From SKLM01 sp964421785 (GTDB taxonomy: Bacteria; Chloroflexota; Anaerolineae; B4-G1): DNA of 64,000 bases. A model generated the notes under the pieces. That model did not search any database, was not told the DNA's origin, and saw only the letters and a program-made list of their open reading frames with translations. The translations under genes were made by a program, and so were the position numbers. The DNA is taken from NCBI GenBank assembly GCA_964421785.1, contig CAYQZG010000002.1, forward strand, positions 1 to 64,000, written 5' to 3'. Numbering within the stretch: position 1 is the first letter of the stretch; each line of letters starts with the position of its first letter. Positions 1 through 7,325 of this stretch are shown piece after piece.

Positions 1-497
1 GCCCGTTTCACCTCTCTGATGAAGCGCTCCTGCACCGCTGGCCAGTGCAGCTCAACGTCGTGGTTGCCGCGGACGACGCCGATGTGATTCCCCTGCGCCA
101 CGAACCAGCCCAGGGCGGCGAAGAAGCGTTGGTGGCCCTGGGCGATCTGCTTGAGCTTCCACGCCGACTCCCCGGCCGTCGTGCCCAGGCCGTATTCCCG
201 CTCGTTGGCGCTGAGCTCGCTCCACAGGTCGGTGCCCTTGACCATCCGCAGCGGCATGCCCTCCTGCGGCAGCGAGACCACCTGCAGGAAGTCGAAGATA
301 TCGCCGTTGAGGATGAGGAGCCACGGTCGCCCCCCGAAACGGGGCTGATCCTTGATCTCCTCGTGGTAGCGTAGGAAGCGGGTGAAGGCTTCGTCGCGGA
401 AGAAATCCTCCAGTCGCGATGTCTTTCCGGTCTCTGGGTCCCACCCCTGGCTCAGGTGTAGGTCGCTGACGACTAGCAGGTTGCCGGTTTGCTTCAT
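1..497 (-). CDS. Calcineurin-like metallophosphoesterase (3' end beyond window)
   Basis: Reading the minus strand from an ATG at 495-497 gives an open frame that runs off the window at base 1, about 165 residues. The metallophosphoesterase signature motifs appear in order: SDLHL near the N-terminus (metal ligands Asp and His), NGDIFDF in the middle (bridging Asp), and RGNHD towards the window edge (Asn, His). These ligate the dinuclear metal centre in this superfamily. The substrate cannot be inferred, because the C-terminal half with the GHTH-type motif is missing. It lies 11 bases downstream of the sugar symporter gene and may be cotranscribed with it. Confidence 0.88.
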   Translation of the reverse strand, partial: MKQTGNLLVVSDLHLSQGWDPETGKTSRLEDFFRDEAFTRFLRYHEEIKDQPRFGGRPWLLILNGDIFDFLQVVSLPQEGMPLRMVKGTDLWSELSANEREYGLGTTAGESAWKLKQIAQGHQRFFAALGWFVAQGNHIGVVRGNHDVELHWPAVQERFIREVKR

Positions 498-508
498 TAG
501 GGTGACCG

Positions 509-1918
509 TTAGTTTGCACCAAACCGTGGGTCTGCCGCTACGGTGCGTCGATCAGCCAGTTCCTTCTGGATCGCCCGATGGCGCTCCCGGGTCAAGGGAT
601 AGCGCCAGGCCACGGCGATGGCTCCGAACAGGATGACGGTCGGCACCACCGCGATCAGCAGCCGTATAGTCGTCAGCACTCGCGGTGTCTGAAGCTCCGC
701 CCTTTCCACGTAGCCCGCCCAGGCCAGGACGGGGCCGATGCTTGCCAACACCAGCTTGGTGGAGAGCTTGCGAACGAATACCTCAAAGCCGGCATAGGCG
801 CCCTCCTGCCGCTTTCCGCTGTTCAATTCGTCCACGTCGAGCGTGTCCGCGCTCATCGCCGTCGGCAGGGCGTGTGCTGCTGCGATGCCTGGTCCGACGA
901 GAATAGCGATGGGGTAGACCAGGTGCCTCGCTCCCTGGGGGACGAACAGCAGCGCCAACATCACCACAGCCCACGACGCAGTAGCGATTATGAAGGCTGT
1001 CTTCTTCTCCCATCTTCGCGTCATCCACACGATCAGCGGCATGCTGAGAGCTGCGCTGCCCAGCAGGACTGCCTGTACCAGCGAGGCCTCCGTTGTCCTC
1101 ATTCCGATCCAGTAGATCAGGAAGTAAGCGAAGACGGCCGACGCGACGTCCACGGGTATCCAGGCCAGGATGCGCATGCCCAGTGTGTACCACCAGTCGT
1201 GGTTGTGGAGGATGAAGCGCAGGCTTTCCAGTGGGCGGGCTGGTGCTTGGGCCTGAAAGCCAATCCGCTCGCGGGTGCCAAAGAACGTGACCAGAATGGT
1301 GACCACGAAGAGCCCACTACAGAGAAGCCCCATGATCCAAAAGGCCGTCTGTTCATTCGGGGTAGCGTCGAGCACGAGCGAGAAACCGATCGCGGTGATG
1401 AGACCGGAGACGATAGAGATGAACATACGGTACGAGGTGAGGGAGGTACGCTCATCGTGGTCAAGCGTCAGTTCCGGCGTCAGAGCATAGTAGGGGCAGC
1501 TAACGATGGTGACCGCAGTATCGAACAGGATGTAGATCAGAGCGAAATAGAGGGACTTCAGCAGTTGATCTTCGATCGGCGGCACCAGCCATAGAAGGGT
1601 GAAGGTCACACCGTAGGGTAGGGCACCGAAGAGCAGAAAAGGTCGCCGGCGCCCCCAGCGGGTGCGCGTGCGGTCGGATAGCAGCCCCACCAGTGGGTCG
1701 TTGATCGCGTCCCAGATACCGCCGATGAGAACCGTTAGACCGGCCAGGGCGGGCTTCAACTGAGCCACGTCGGTGAGGAAGAAGAGATACCAGAAGGGGA
1801 CGATCGTTCCCGGTCCGGCAGAATGTGCGACGTCCCCCAGGCCGTAGGTAAGTTTCTCCCGGAAAGACAGCTTTTCGGTTTCCGACTGTGTGTTCGCAGC
1901 TCTTTCTTTGACGGACAT
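509..1918 (-). CDS. GPH-family sugar:cation symporter (MelB-like MFS)
   Basis: A 469-residue polytopic membrane protein with about 12 hydrophobic segments. The N-terminal part carries the glycoside-pentoside-hexuronide family signature: YGLGDVA, then a DAINDPLVGLLSDRTRTRWG stretch between TM2 and TM3. Length matches the MelB family (about 450-470). It should import a sugar or glycoside with Na+ or H+, but the substrate cannot be predicted from sequence. It is followed closely by the metallophosphoesterase on the same strand. A palindromic repeat sits immediately upstream of the start, between it and rfbD. Confidence 0.85.
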   Translation of the reverse strand: MSVKERAANTQSETEKLSFREKLTYGLGDVAHSAGPGTIVPFWYLFFLTDVAQLKPALAGLTVLIGGIWDAINDPLVGLLSDRTRTRWGRRRPFLLFGALPYGVTFTLLWLVPPIEDQLLKSLYFALIYILFDTAVTIVSCPYYALTPELTLDHDERTSLTSYRMFISIVSGLITAIGFSLVLDATPNEQTAFWIMGLLCSGLFVVTILVTFFGTRERIGFQAQAPARPLESLRFILHNHDWWYTLGMRILAWIPVDVASAVFAYFLIYWIGMRTTEASLVQAVLLGSAALSMPLIVWMTRRWEKKTAFIIATASWAVVMLALLFVPQGARHLVYPIAILVGPGIAAAHALPTAMSADTLDVDELNSGKRQEGAYAGFEVFVRKLSTKLVLASIGPVLAWAGYVERAELQTPRVLTTIRLLIAVVPTVILFGAIAVAWRYPLTRERHRAIQKELADRRTVAADPRFGAN

Positions 1919-1955
1919 GACATATCCCTCCAGGGCGTGGGAAAATCTGAAGCGT

Positions 1956-2001
1956 CCGGGTCAACGGGCGATATCGCCCAGGCACCTTAGCCCAGGCACC
2001 T
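1956..2001. repeat. Palindromic repeat, family A (core GGGCGATATCGCCC)
   Basis: About 46 bases between rfbD and the symporter gene, with the 14-base perfect palindrome GGGCGATATCGCCC followed by AGGCACCTTAGCCCAGGCACC. The same element recurs at 52549-52614, 53167-53241, 55381-55440, 60524-60581 and 62127-62170, several copies inside genes. This copy is intergenic and reads TCAACGGG where other copies read TCGACGGG. Confidence 0.9.
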
Positions 2002-2016
2002 ACGAATGGCCGCACA

Positions 2017-2844
2017 TTACAGGAGGAAGTCTGTCAGCGCCTTCTGCCAGGTGCGCAGCCGAATGCCCAGTGCGGCTGCGGCGGTATTGGCTAGAGGAGC
2101 GAAGCGCGGTGGCGTCGAGTCGCGCTCGAAGGCGTCGAGCGTGATTGCCTCCACGGGGACGTCCTGGCGCCCGCTGATGCGTAGAATCTCCTGTGCGAAG
2201 TCGAAGCGGGAGGCGTGCCCGGCGTTTGTTAGATGATAGACGCCGTAGGCCTCCGTCTGGATGAGCCGGGCCAGGGCCGCGGCCAGGTCCGGCGCATAGG
2301 TCGGATTGCCCACCTCGTCGGTGACCACTTTGAGCACCCCAAGTTCATCGGCCAGCTCAATGATGCGGTGCGGGAAGTTGCTGCCACCGGGCGCGTAGAG
2401 CCAGGCGGTACGTATGATGTAGAAGCGATTCAGAAGATGGCGTGTGAACCATTCGCCGGCCGCCTTCGAGCGAGCATAGGGGTTGATGGGGTGGAGTGGA
2501 TCCCATTCTCGGTAAGGCCTGTCGGTCGTTCCGTCGAACACCTCGTTGGTGCTGATGGTTGCCAAGGCTGCCCCCGATGAAGCGCACGCCAGGGCAACGT
2601 TCTGTGTGCCCAGAGCGTTGACCCGGTAGGCCTTCTCTGGGTCGCGGGCGCAGCCGTCGACGTCAGTCCAGGCGGCGGTGTGGATCACAACATCCGGGGC
2701 GAAGTCCGCGATGACGCTCGTGATCGCCTGTCGGTCGGTGATGTCCGTATCGGGTAGATCGCAGCCTGCCAGTGTGTGGTTTGTCAGTACGTCACTCAGC
2801 GTGCGGCCAAGTTGGCCTTTACACCCGGTTATTAAGACTCTCAT
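2017..2844 (-). CDS. rfbD: dTDP-4-dehydrorhamnose reductase
   Basis: A 275-residue extended SDR. The N-terminal MRVLITGCKGQLGR holds the Rossmann GxxGxxG nucleotide site, followed by HTAAWTDVDGC, a family hallmark. STNEVFDG and YARSKAAGE contain the catalytic Thr/Ser and YxxxK residues. The enzyme makes dTDP-L-rhamnose, a precursor for cell-envelope polysaccharide. Other dTDP-rhamnose genes are not in the window. The start has GAGGTAAGCT before the ATG. It diverges from lexA, and a separate TTGCCT-17-TACAAT promoter serves it. Confidence 0.9.
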   Translation of the reverse strand: MRVLITGCKGQLGRTLSDVLTNHTLAGCDLPDTDITDRQAITSVIADFAPDVVIHTAAWTDVDGCARDPEKAYRVNALGTQNVALACASSGAALATISTNEVFDGTTDRPYREWDPLHPINPYARSKAAGEWFTRHLLNRFYIIRTAWLYAPGGSNFPHRIIELADELGVLKVVTDEVGNPTYAPDLAAALARLIQTEAYGVYHLTNAGHASRFDFAQEILRISGRQDVPVEAITLDAFERDSTPPRFAPLANTAAAALGIRLRTWQKALTDFLL

Positions 2845-2883
2845 AGCTTACCTCGTTGTGTTGTTGGTCTGGTGATGGTACCG

Positions 2884-2912
2884 ATTGTACAAGATAGAGC
2901 GCAGATAGGCAA
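2884..2912 (-). promoter_or_regulatory. Predicted sigma70-type promoter of rfbD
   Basis: On the minus strand TTGCCT (2907-2912) and TACAAT (2884-2889) are separated by 17 bases, about 40 bases upstream of the rfbD start. It diverges from the lexA promoter and its -35 lies 15 bases from the LexA box, so LexA could also influence it. That is inference. Confidence 0.5.
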
Positions 2913-2919
2913 CTGCTCC

Positions 2920-2948
2920 TTGACATAGAACGTATGTTCTTATATAAT
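2920..2948 (+). promoter_or_regulatory. lexA promoter with internal LexA (SOS) box
   Basis: TTGACA (2920-2925) and TATAAT (2943-2948) are perfect -35 and -10 hexamers with a 17-base spacer. Inside the spacer lies AGAACGTATGTTCT (2927-2940), matching the Gram-positive DinR/LexA consensus GAACRNRYGTTC. LexA binding here would block RNA polymerase, so lexA is predicted to be autoregulated. Confidence 0.88.
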
Positions 2949-2990
2949 TGGAGTATAGACAATGTCCAGCAAGGAGGCAACGGGCAACCA

Positions 2991-3027
2991 AGAAGCCAGG
3001 TTTTCAGGGACAAAAAACCGGGTTTCT
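2991..3027. repeat. Inverted repeat in the lexA leader
   Basis: AGAAGCCAGGTTTTC is followed, after a short loop, by AAAAACCGGGTTTCT, forming an imperfect hairpin between promoter and start codon. The sequence style (AGAAACC...GGTTTTT arms) resembles dispersed intergenic repeats of cyanobacteria and Chloroflexota. No U-run follows, so it is not a terminator. Confidence 0.6.
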
Positions 3028-3048
3028 CCACCCACAAGGAGGCAGGTG

Positions 3049-3702
3049 ATGGGGAAGCATATCTCGGAGAAGCAGCGCAGGATCCTGAAGTTCGTCGGCG
3101 AGCACATCGGTGACAACGGTTATCCACCCTCTATGCGGGAGATCTGCTCTGCGGTGGGTATCAGTTCGACGTCGGTCGTGAGCTACAATTTGGACCGTCT
3201 GGAGGAGGCTGGATATATCGCTCGTGACCGCGAGGTGTCCCGTGGATTGAGGTTGGCGCAGCCGGGTCAGGCCCGCGTGATGCCGAATGAGATACTTCGA
3301 CTGCCGTTGCTGGGACGTATCGTGGCCGGCGAGCCGGTGCCAGTGCCGAGCAGCGATTTCGCCTTGATGGGCGATGAGACGATCGAGGTATCCCGCGATC
3401 TTCTGGGCGATCTGGAGGGACTGTATGCCCTGGAGGTTGAGGGTGACTCGATGGTGGATGCACTGGTGAACGACGGAGATATTGTGATTATGCATCATCA
3501 GAAGCGCGTCGAAAACGGCGAGATGGCAGCCGTGTGGCTGCAGGGCGTGGGGGAGGTGACACTCAAGCACTTCTATCAGGAGGAGGGAGGAAGAGTCCGC
3601 CTGCAACCGGCCAATCCGACGATGGATCCTATTTACGTCGACGATCCGGGCCGGGTAGAGGTGCAGGGCAAGGTCGTGATGGTTATTCGGAAGCTGGACT
3701 GA
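3049..3702 (+). CDS. lexA: LexA repressor, SOS regulator
   Basis: A 217-residue protein. Residues 1-70 form the winged-helix DNA-binding domain (KQRRILKFVGEHI, then GYPPSMREICSAVGISS, the recognition helix). The VAGEP sequence contains the Ala-Gly autocleavage bond, EGDSMVD the catalytic Ser, and TLKHF the catalytic Lys. I chose the ATG at 3049 because AAGGAGG lies 7 bases upstream. An in-frame ATG at 2962 would add 29 residues encoded by a repeat hairpin, unlike any LexA. The gene has its own SOS-box promoter and a strong terminator, so it is monocistronic. Confidence 0.95.
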   Translation: MGKHISEKQRRILKFVGEHIGDNGYPPSMREICSAVGISSTSVVSYNLDRLEEAGYIARDREVSRGLRLAQPGQARVMPNEILRLPLLGRIVAGEPVPVPSSDFALMGDETIEVSRDLLGDLEGLYALEVEGDSMVDALVNDGDIVIMHHQKRVENGEMAAVWLQGVGEVTLKHFYQEEGGRVRLQPANPTMDPIYVDDPGRVEVQGKVVMVIRKLD

Positions 3703-3725
3703 GAGAGCGCATCTAGCGATCGTTG

Positions 3726-3755
3726 AGCCCAGCCCTATCAGGGCTGGGCTTTTTG
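3726..3755 (+). terminator. Rho-independent terminator of lexA
   Basis: AGCCCAGCCCT and AGGGCTGGGCT form a perfect 11-bp stem with a 3-base loop, followed by TTTT. It lies 24 bases after the lexA stop and 17 before the convergent azlD end. Confidence 0.92.
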
Positions 3756-3771
3756 GTGTGGCGCACAGGTC

Positions 3772-4101
3772 CTAAGGAAGGAATGTGAGTCTTGCCAGGG
3801 CCACTACGACAATGCCCGTGATCACGGACCCGAAGAGACTGCGAGTCTTCCATGCGACCAGGACGGTGGGAAAGGCGGCCATCAGGAAGAGATTCTGAGG
3901 GCTGATAAGGAGTTGGCCGCTCTGGGTCGTTATGGCCGGGAAAAGCATGGCGGCCAGCACGGCCACGGGCACGTTTCGCAGCCAGACCACGAGCCAGCGC
4001 GGCAAGGATCGGGACGAGAGCAGCCAGGTTGGCAGGAAGCGGGGAAGGTACGTCACCGCTGCCATGCCGAGGATGATCAGGAAGGCGGTTCGTTGGTCCA
4101 T
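3772..4101 (-). CDS. azlD: AzlD-family branched-chain amino acid exporter small subunit
   Basis: A 109-residue membrane protein with about four hydrophobic segments (ILGMAAVTYLPRFLP is typical of the AzlD N-terminus). It pairs with AzlC to export branched-chain amino acids or analogues. I chose the ATG at 4099-4101, which overlaps the azlC 3' end by 25 bases. The longer upstream extension is Arg/His-rich and merely antisense to azlC sequence. Translational coupling with azlC is likely. Confidence 0.85.
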   Translation of the reverse strand: MDQRTAFLIILGMAAVTYLPRFLPTWLLSSRSLPRWLVVWLRNVPVAVLAAMLFPAITTQSGQLLISPQNLFLMAAFPTVLVAWKTRSLFGSVITGIVVVALARLTFLP

Positions 4102-4790
4102 AGCTCGATGAGCACTCCGATTGAGGCGCCAGTGACGGTCGCGATGATTACGTTCCACTGATTGACGCCCAAGATTAGCAAGGCTACCGACAGCGCGCCG
4201 GTGATGAGCGCGACGGCGATGTGGGCATGGCCTTCGATCTGTAGGACGATGAGGGCGATGAACATGGCCGGCAGGACGTAGTCCAGCCCGAGGGGCTCGA
4301 TGTCGGCGATGATCTGGCCTAACGCGATCCCTAATGCAGTACCGACCAGCCAGGCTGTCTGGGCCGTGGCGTTGATGGCGAAGACCTCCGCCTTGTTGAG
4401 TATCCCGGACGGGAACTGGGCTGCGTGGAGAGCAAACGTCTCGTCCGTCAACTGATAGGCGAAAGCAGCCAGCTCACGCTTGCGCCATCGATCGAGGAAG
4501 GGGGCGAGGGCGGCGGAAAGGAGCAGGTGGCGCAGGTTCACGACAAAGGTGGTGAGGATAATGGAGGAGGCGGGTGCACCTGCCTCGAACAGTCCGGCTG
4601 CCACGAGCTGCGACGACCCGGCATAGACCAGCAGGGACATCATCAGCGTGTTGAAGCCTGACAGGCCTGCCTTCTGCGCCAGTACACCGAAGGTTAGCCC
4701 GATGGGTATGTAGCCAAGCACGATGGGGGTAGCCCTGACGATGCCGGAGGTCCAGAGGTTGGTGTGTGGGCTTTCTTGTGATGAGGTCAT
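4077..4790 (-). CDS. azlC: AzlC-family branched-chain amino acid exporter large subunit
   Basis: A 237-residue protein of the AzlC family with several membrane segments. The family pattern is seen in IPIGLTFGVLAQKAGLS near the N-terminus, SSQLVAAGLFEAGA, and NLRHLLLSAALAPF. It forms an exporter with AzlD encoded immediately downstream. It begins next to a repeat-flanked assembly gap, so its promoter may lie in or beyond the gap. Confidence 0.87.
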   Translation of the reverse strand: MTSSQESPHTNLWTSGIVRATPIVLGYIPIGLTFGVLAQKAGLSGFNTLMMSLLVYAGSSQLVAAGLFEAGAPASSIILTTFVVNLRHLLLSAALAPFLDRWRKRELAAFAYQLTDETFALHAAQFPSGILNKAEVFAINATAQTAWLVGTALGIALGQIIADIEPLGLDYVLPAMFIALIVLQIEGHAHIAVALITGALSVALLILGVNQWNVIIATVTGASIGVLIELWTNEPPS

Positions 4791-4798
4791 GGTATGGG

Positions 4799-4985
4799 GT
4801 GAGCGGCTCAGGCCGCTACGCTAACGTAGGCCGCTACGCTNNNNNNNNNNNNNNNNNNNNNNNNNNNNNNNNNNNNNNNNNNNNNNNNNNNNNNNNNNNN
4901 NNNNNNNNNNNNNNNNNNNNNNNNNNNNNNNNNNNNNNNNAGGCCGCTACGCTAACGTAGGCCGCTACGCTTCCAAGCTACGCAG
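4799..4985. repeat. Direct repeats flanking an assembly gap
   Basis: Units of AGGCCGCTACGCTAACGT occur on both sides of 100 Ns (4841-4940), and the last ~30 bases before the gap equal the first ~30 after it. The right copy continues into TTCCAAGCTACGCAGGCTTA, which forms the end of aroE. The gap probably marks a collapsed tandem array of family C repeats, so its true length is unknown. Confidence 0.85.
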
Positions 4986-5885
4986 GCTTAGGGATCGCTC
5001 GCCTGCGCTGCGCATTACGTGAAGCGGTGGATCCTGGCCGGTCCACATCTCCAGGGCCAGGGCCCCCTGCTGCACAAGCATCTCCAATCCATCGACGGCG
5101 TTGGCGCTTGATGTGCGAACCTGCCGCTGCAGCTTCGTCTCCAGTGGATTATAGACCAAGTCGAAGACAGTCAGGTGCGACGGCATCGACACCGCGTCGG
5201 GCCAGATAGAGTCATCGATGTGGGGCCACATCCCCACCGGCGTGGCGTTGACGAGTAGCTGGGCGCTGCGGGTGGTGTCGACTAACGTCTCCTTAGTGAG
5301 GGGCAGGGCCTGGATGACGGGGGGCTGCGAGTTTAGATCTGAAGCGAGGGCCTCGGCGTGTTCCAACGTGCGGTTGAGCACCGTGATCGTCCTGGCCTCG
5401 GCCTCCATCAAGCCGAAGGCGACAGCCCGCGCGGCACCTCCGGCGCCCACCACGACGGCCGAGGTGTCCTGGGGCCGGAAGCCCGCATCTCGCAGCGCGC
5501 CAAGGAAGCCTGCAACATCGGTGTTGTGGCCGCTGCACGTGGTATCGCCTTGCTCATTCTCATGACGTTCGAGGATGAGGGTGTTGACTGCGCCAAGAGC
5601 CTCGGCTTGGGGCGCGACAGCGCGCGGGCCGAACAGTTGGGCCAGGGCGCGCCGCACGGCCTGTTTATGCGGCACAGTGACGTTGGCGCCGCGGAAGCCG
5701 AGAGCGCCCAGGCTGCGTACGGCCAGCTCGATCTGCCCAGGCGGCACCGGGAGGGGAACGTAGCACCAGTTGAGCCCCAATTCGGCGAAGGCGGCGTTGT
5801 GCATGGCCGGGGATACGCTGTGCTCTACCGGGTAGCCGAGCAGGCCGACGAGTTGGGTGTGGCTGTCAATGGGGGTGAAGAGCAT
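4965..5885 (-). CDS. aroE: Shikimate 5-dehydrogenase
   Basis: A 306-residue NADP-dependent enzyme reducing 3-dehydroshikimate. SVSPAMHN and NVTVPHKQ (catalytic Lys) form the substrate site and HNTDVAG holds the catalytic Asp. GAGGAARAV and NRT form the NADP-binding fold. The ATG at 5883-5885 has AGAGGAG 6 bases upstream and is preferred over an upstream start. The last residues (about SLSLRSLEA) overlap family-C repeat DNA, so the tail may be repeat-derived. It follows aroA by 76 bases on the same strand. Confidence 0.93.
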   Translation of the reverse strand: MLFTPIDSHTQLVGLLGYPVEHSVSPAMHNAAFAELGLNWCYVPLPVPPGQIELAVRSLGALGFRGANVTVPHKQAVRRALAQLFGPRAVAPQAEALGAVNTLILERHENEQGDTTCSGHNTDVAGFLGALRDAGFRPQDTSAVVVGAGGAARAVAFGLMEAEARTITVLNRTLEHAEALASDLNSQPPVIQALPLTKETLVDTTRSAQLLVNATPVGMWPHIDDSIWPDAVSMPSHLTVFDLVYNPLETKLQRQVRTSSANAVDGLEMLVQQGALALEMWTGQDPPLHVMRSAGERSLSLRSLEA

Positions 5886-5961
5886 TGGATTTCTCCTCTG
5901 AGCGTGAAATGTGATGCGTGCTAGGATCATGCTGGTCTTTGCCGATCATGTGTCCTCGCGG

Positions 5962-7302
5962 TCAGGATATTTCTGCTCCGATGCTTCGCATAGTCTGCGC
6001 GAAGCCGGGGAACGAATCTCGGATGCAGGTTGGGTTTTGGAGGGTGGTCTCGTCCTCGGCGATCAGCCCGGCCACGGTCAGCGCCATGGCGATGCGGTGG
6101 TCACCGTGGCTGTCGACGATGGCGCCCCTTAACGGTGTCGGGCCAGTGACTACGAAGCCCTCAGGCTTGGGCTCAATACGGGCTCCCATCCTGTTCAGCT
6201 CCGAAGCGATGACAGCAATGCGGTCGGTTTCCTTAACGCGTAGCTCAGCGGCGTCGCGGACGACGGTGGTGCCTTTAGCCTGCGTCGCAGCGACGGCCAG
6301 CAGGGGGAACTCGTCGATCATGCGCACCACGGTGTCGCCCCTCACCTCACTACCGCCCAGCGTCGACGCTCGGGTCGTCACGTCGGCGACCGGTTCGCCC
6401 CCCTGATCGCGCCGGTTGGAGGTGACAACGTCTCCGCCCATTCTGTGCAGCACATGGAGCAGTCCTGTCCTGGTGGGGTTGACGCCTACGCCTTCTACTG
6501 TGACCTGGGAGCCCGGCACGAGCAAGCCGGCGACTAGAGGGAAGCACGCCGACGAGATATCCCCAGGGACGGTGAGGTCGAGGGGGGCGAGGGTGGAGGA
6601 GGGAGGCATCAGGGTGATGGACAGACCGGAGGTCTCGAGGGGGGCTTCCATAGCGGCCATCATGGCTTTGAGCATCAGCTCGGTGTGGTCGCGGGCCGGC
6701 CCCGGCTGATGGACGACGGTCGGGCTCTGGGCGTAGAGCCCGGCCAGCAGAATGGCGCTCTTGACCTGGGCGCTGGCGACCGGTAGGGTGTGCTCATAGC
6801 CGTGCAGCTTGCGCCCGTCGATGGCGAGGGGGGCATGGCCGTCGGTGGTCTCGATCATAGCACCCATTCGGCGCAGTGGTCGGGCGATGCGCTGCATGGG
6901 ACGGCAGCGCAGCTGCGGTTCGCCGGTCAGGACGCTATCAAATGACTGGCCTGCCAGGATGCCGGCCAGCAGCCGCATGGTGGTGCCGGAGCGAACGCAG
7001 TTCAGCGGTGCATGAGGTCTTCGTAGTCCATCCAGTCCTTCCCCGTGGATGGTCAGCGTCGTCGGGTTTTCGGGATCTGCAGTCTCCACTTCCACGCCCA
7101 GTGCACGGATACAATCCAGCGTGGCCAAGCAATCGGTAGATGGGAGAAAGCCGCGGATATGGCTGCAACCGTCAGCTAGGCAGCCAAGCAGTAGGGTGCG
7201 GTGAGAGATCGACTTGTCCCCGGGCACACGCACGCGGCCGCGGAAAGCGGTTGCCTTGTGGATGGTGAGTCGAGCGGTTGATGGCTCTGGGCTGGTTGTC
7301 AT
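5962..7302 (-). CDS. aroA: 3-phosphoshikimate 1-carboxyvinyltransferase (EPSP synthase)
   Basis: A 446-residue enzyme joining shikimate-3-phosphate with PEP. All family motifs are visible: PGDKSISHRTLLLG (catalytic Lys) near residue 25, RSGTTMRLL, DEFPLLAVAAT (catalytic Asp), RVKETDR and DHRIAMAL. The ATG at 7300-7302 has AAGGAT just upstream. An in-frame TTG at 7315-7317 is a weaker alternative. It lies 23 bases after lysC and probably shares its transcript. Confidence 0.95.
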   Translation of the reverse strand: MTTSPEPSTARLTIHKATAFRGRVRVPGDKSISHRTLLLGCLADGCSHIRGFLPSTDCLATLDCIRALGVEVETADPENPTTLTIHGEGLDGLRRPHAPLNCVRSGTTMRLLAGILAGQSFDSVLTGEPQLRCRPMQRIARPLRRMGAMIETTDGHAPLAIDGRKLHGYEHTLPVASAQVKSAILLAGLYAQSPTVVHQPGPARDHTELMLKAMMAAMEAPLETSGLSITLMPPSSTLAPLDLTVPGDISSACFPLVAGLLVPGSQVTVEGVGVNPTRTGLLHVLHRMGGDVVTSNRRDQGGEPVADVTTRASTLGGSEVRGDTVVRMIDEFPLLAVAATQAKGTTVVRDAAELRVKETDRIAVIASELNRMGARIEPKPEGFVVTGPTPLRGAIVDSHGDHRIAMALTVAGLIAEDETTLQNPTCIRDSFPGFAQTMRSIGAEIS

Positions 7303-7325
7303 ATCGATCCTTACCAAGTCGGTTG

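Noticed and set aside
2962..3048. Longer LexA start at 2962
   Set aside because: The extra 29 residues are encoded by a repeat hairpin. ATG 3049 has a perfect ribosome-binding site and the family-typical N-terminus.
4806..4960. A short gene spanning the first assembly gap
   Set aside because: The frame is made of repeat units and Ns only; no coding evidence.
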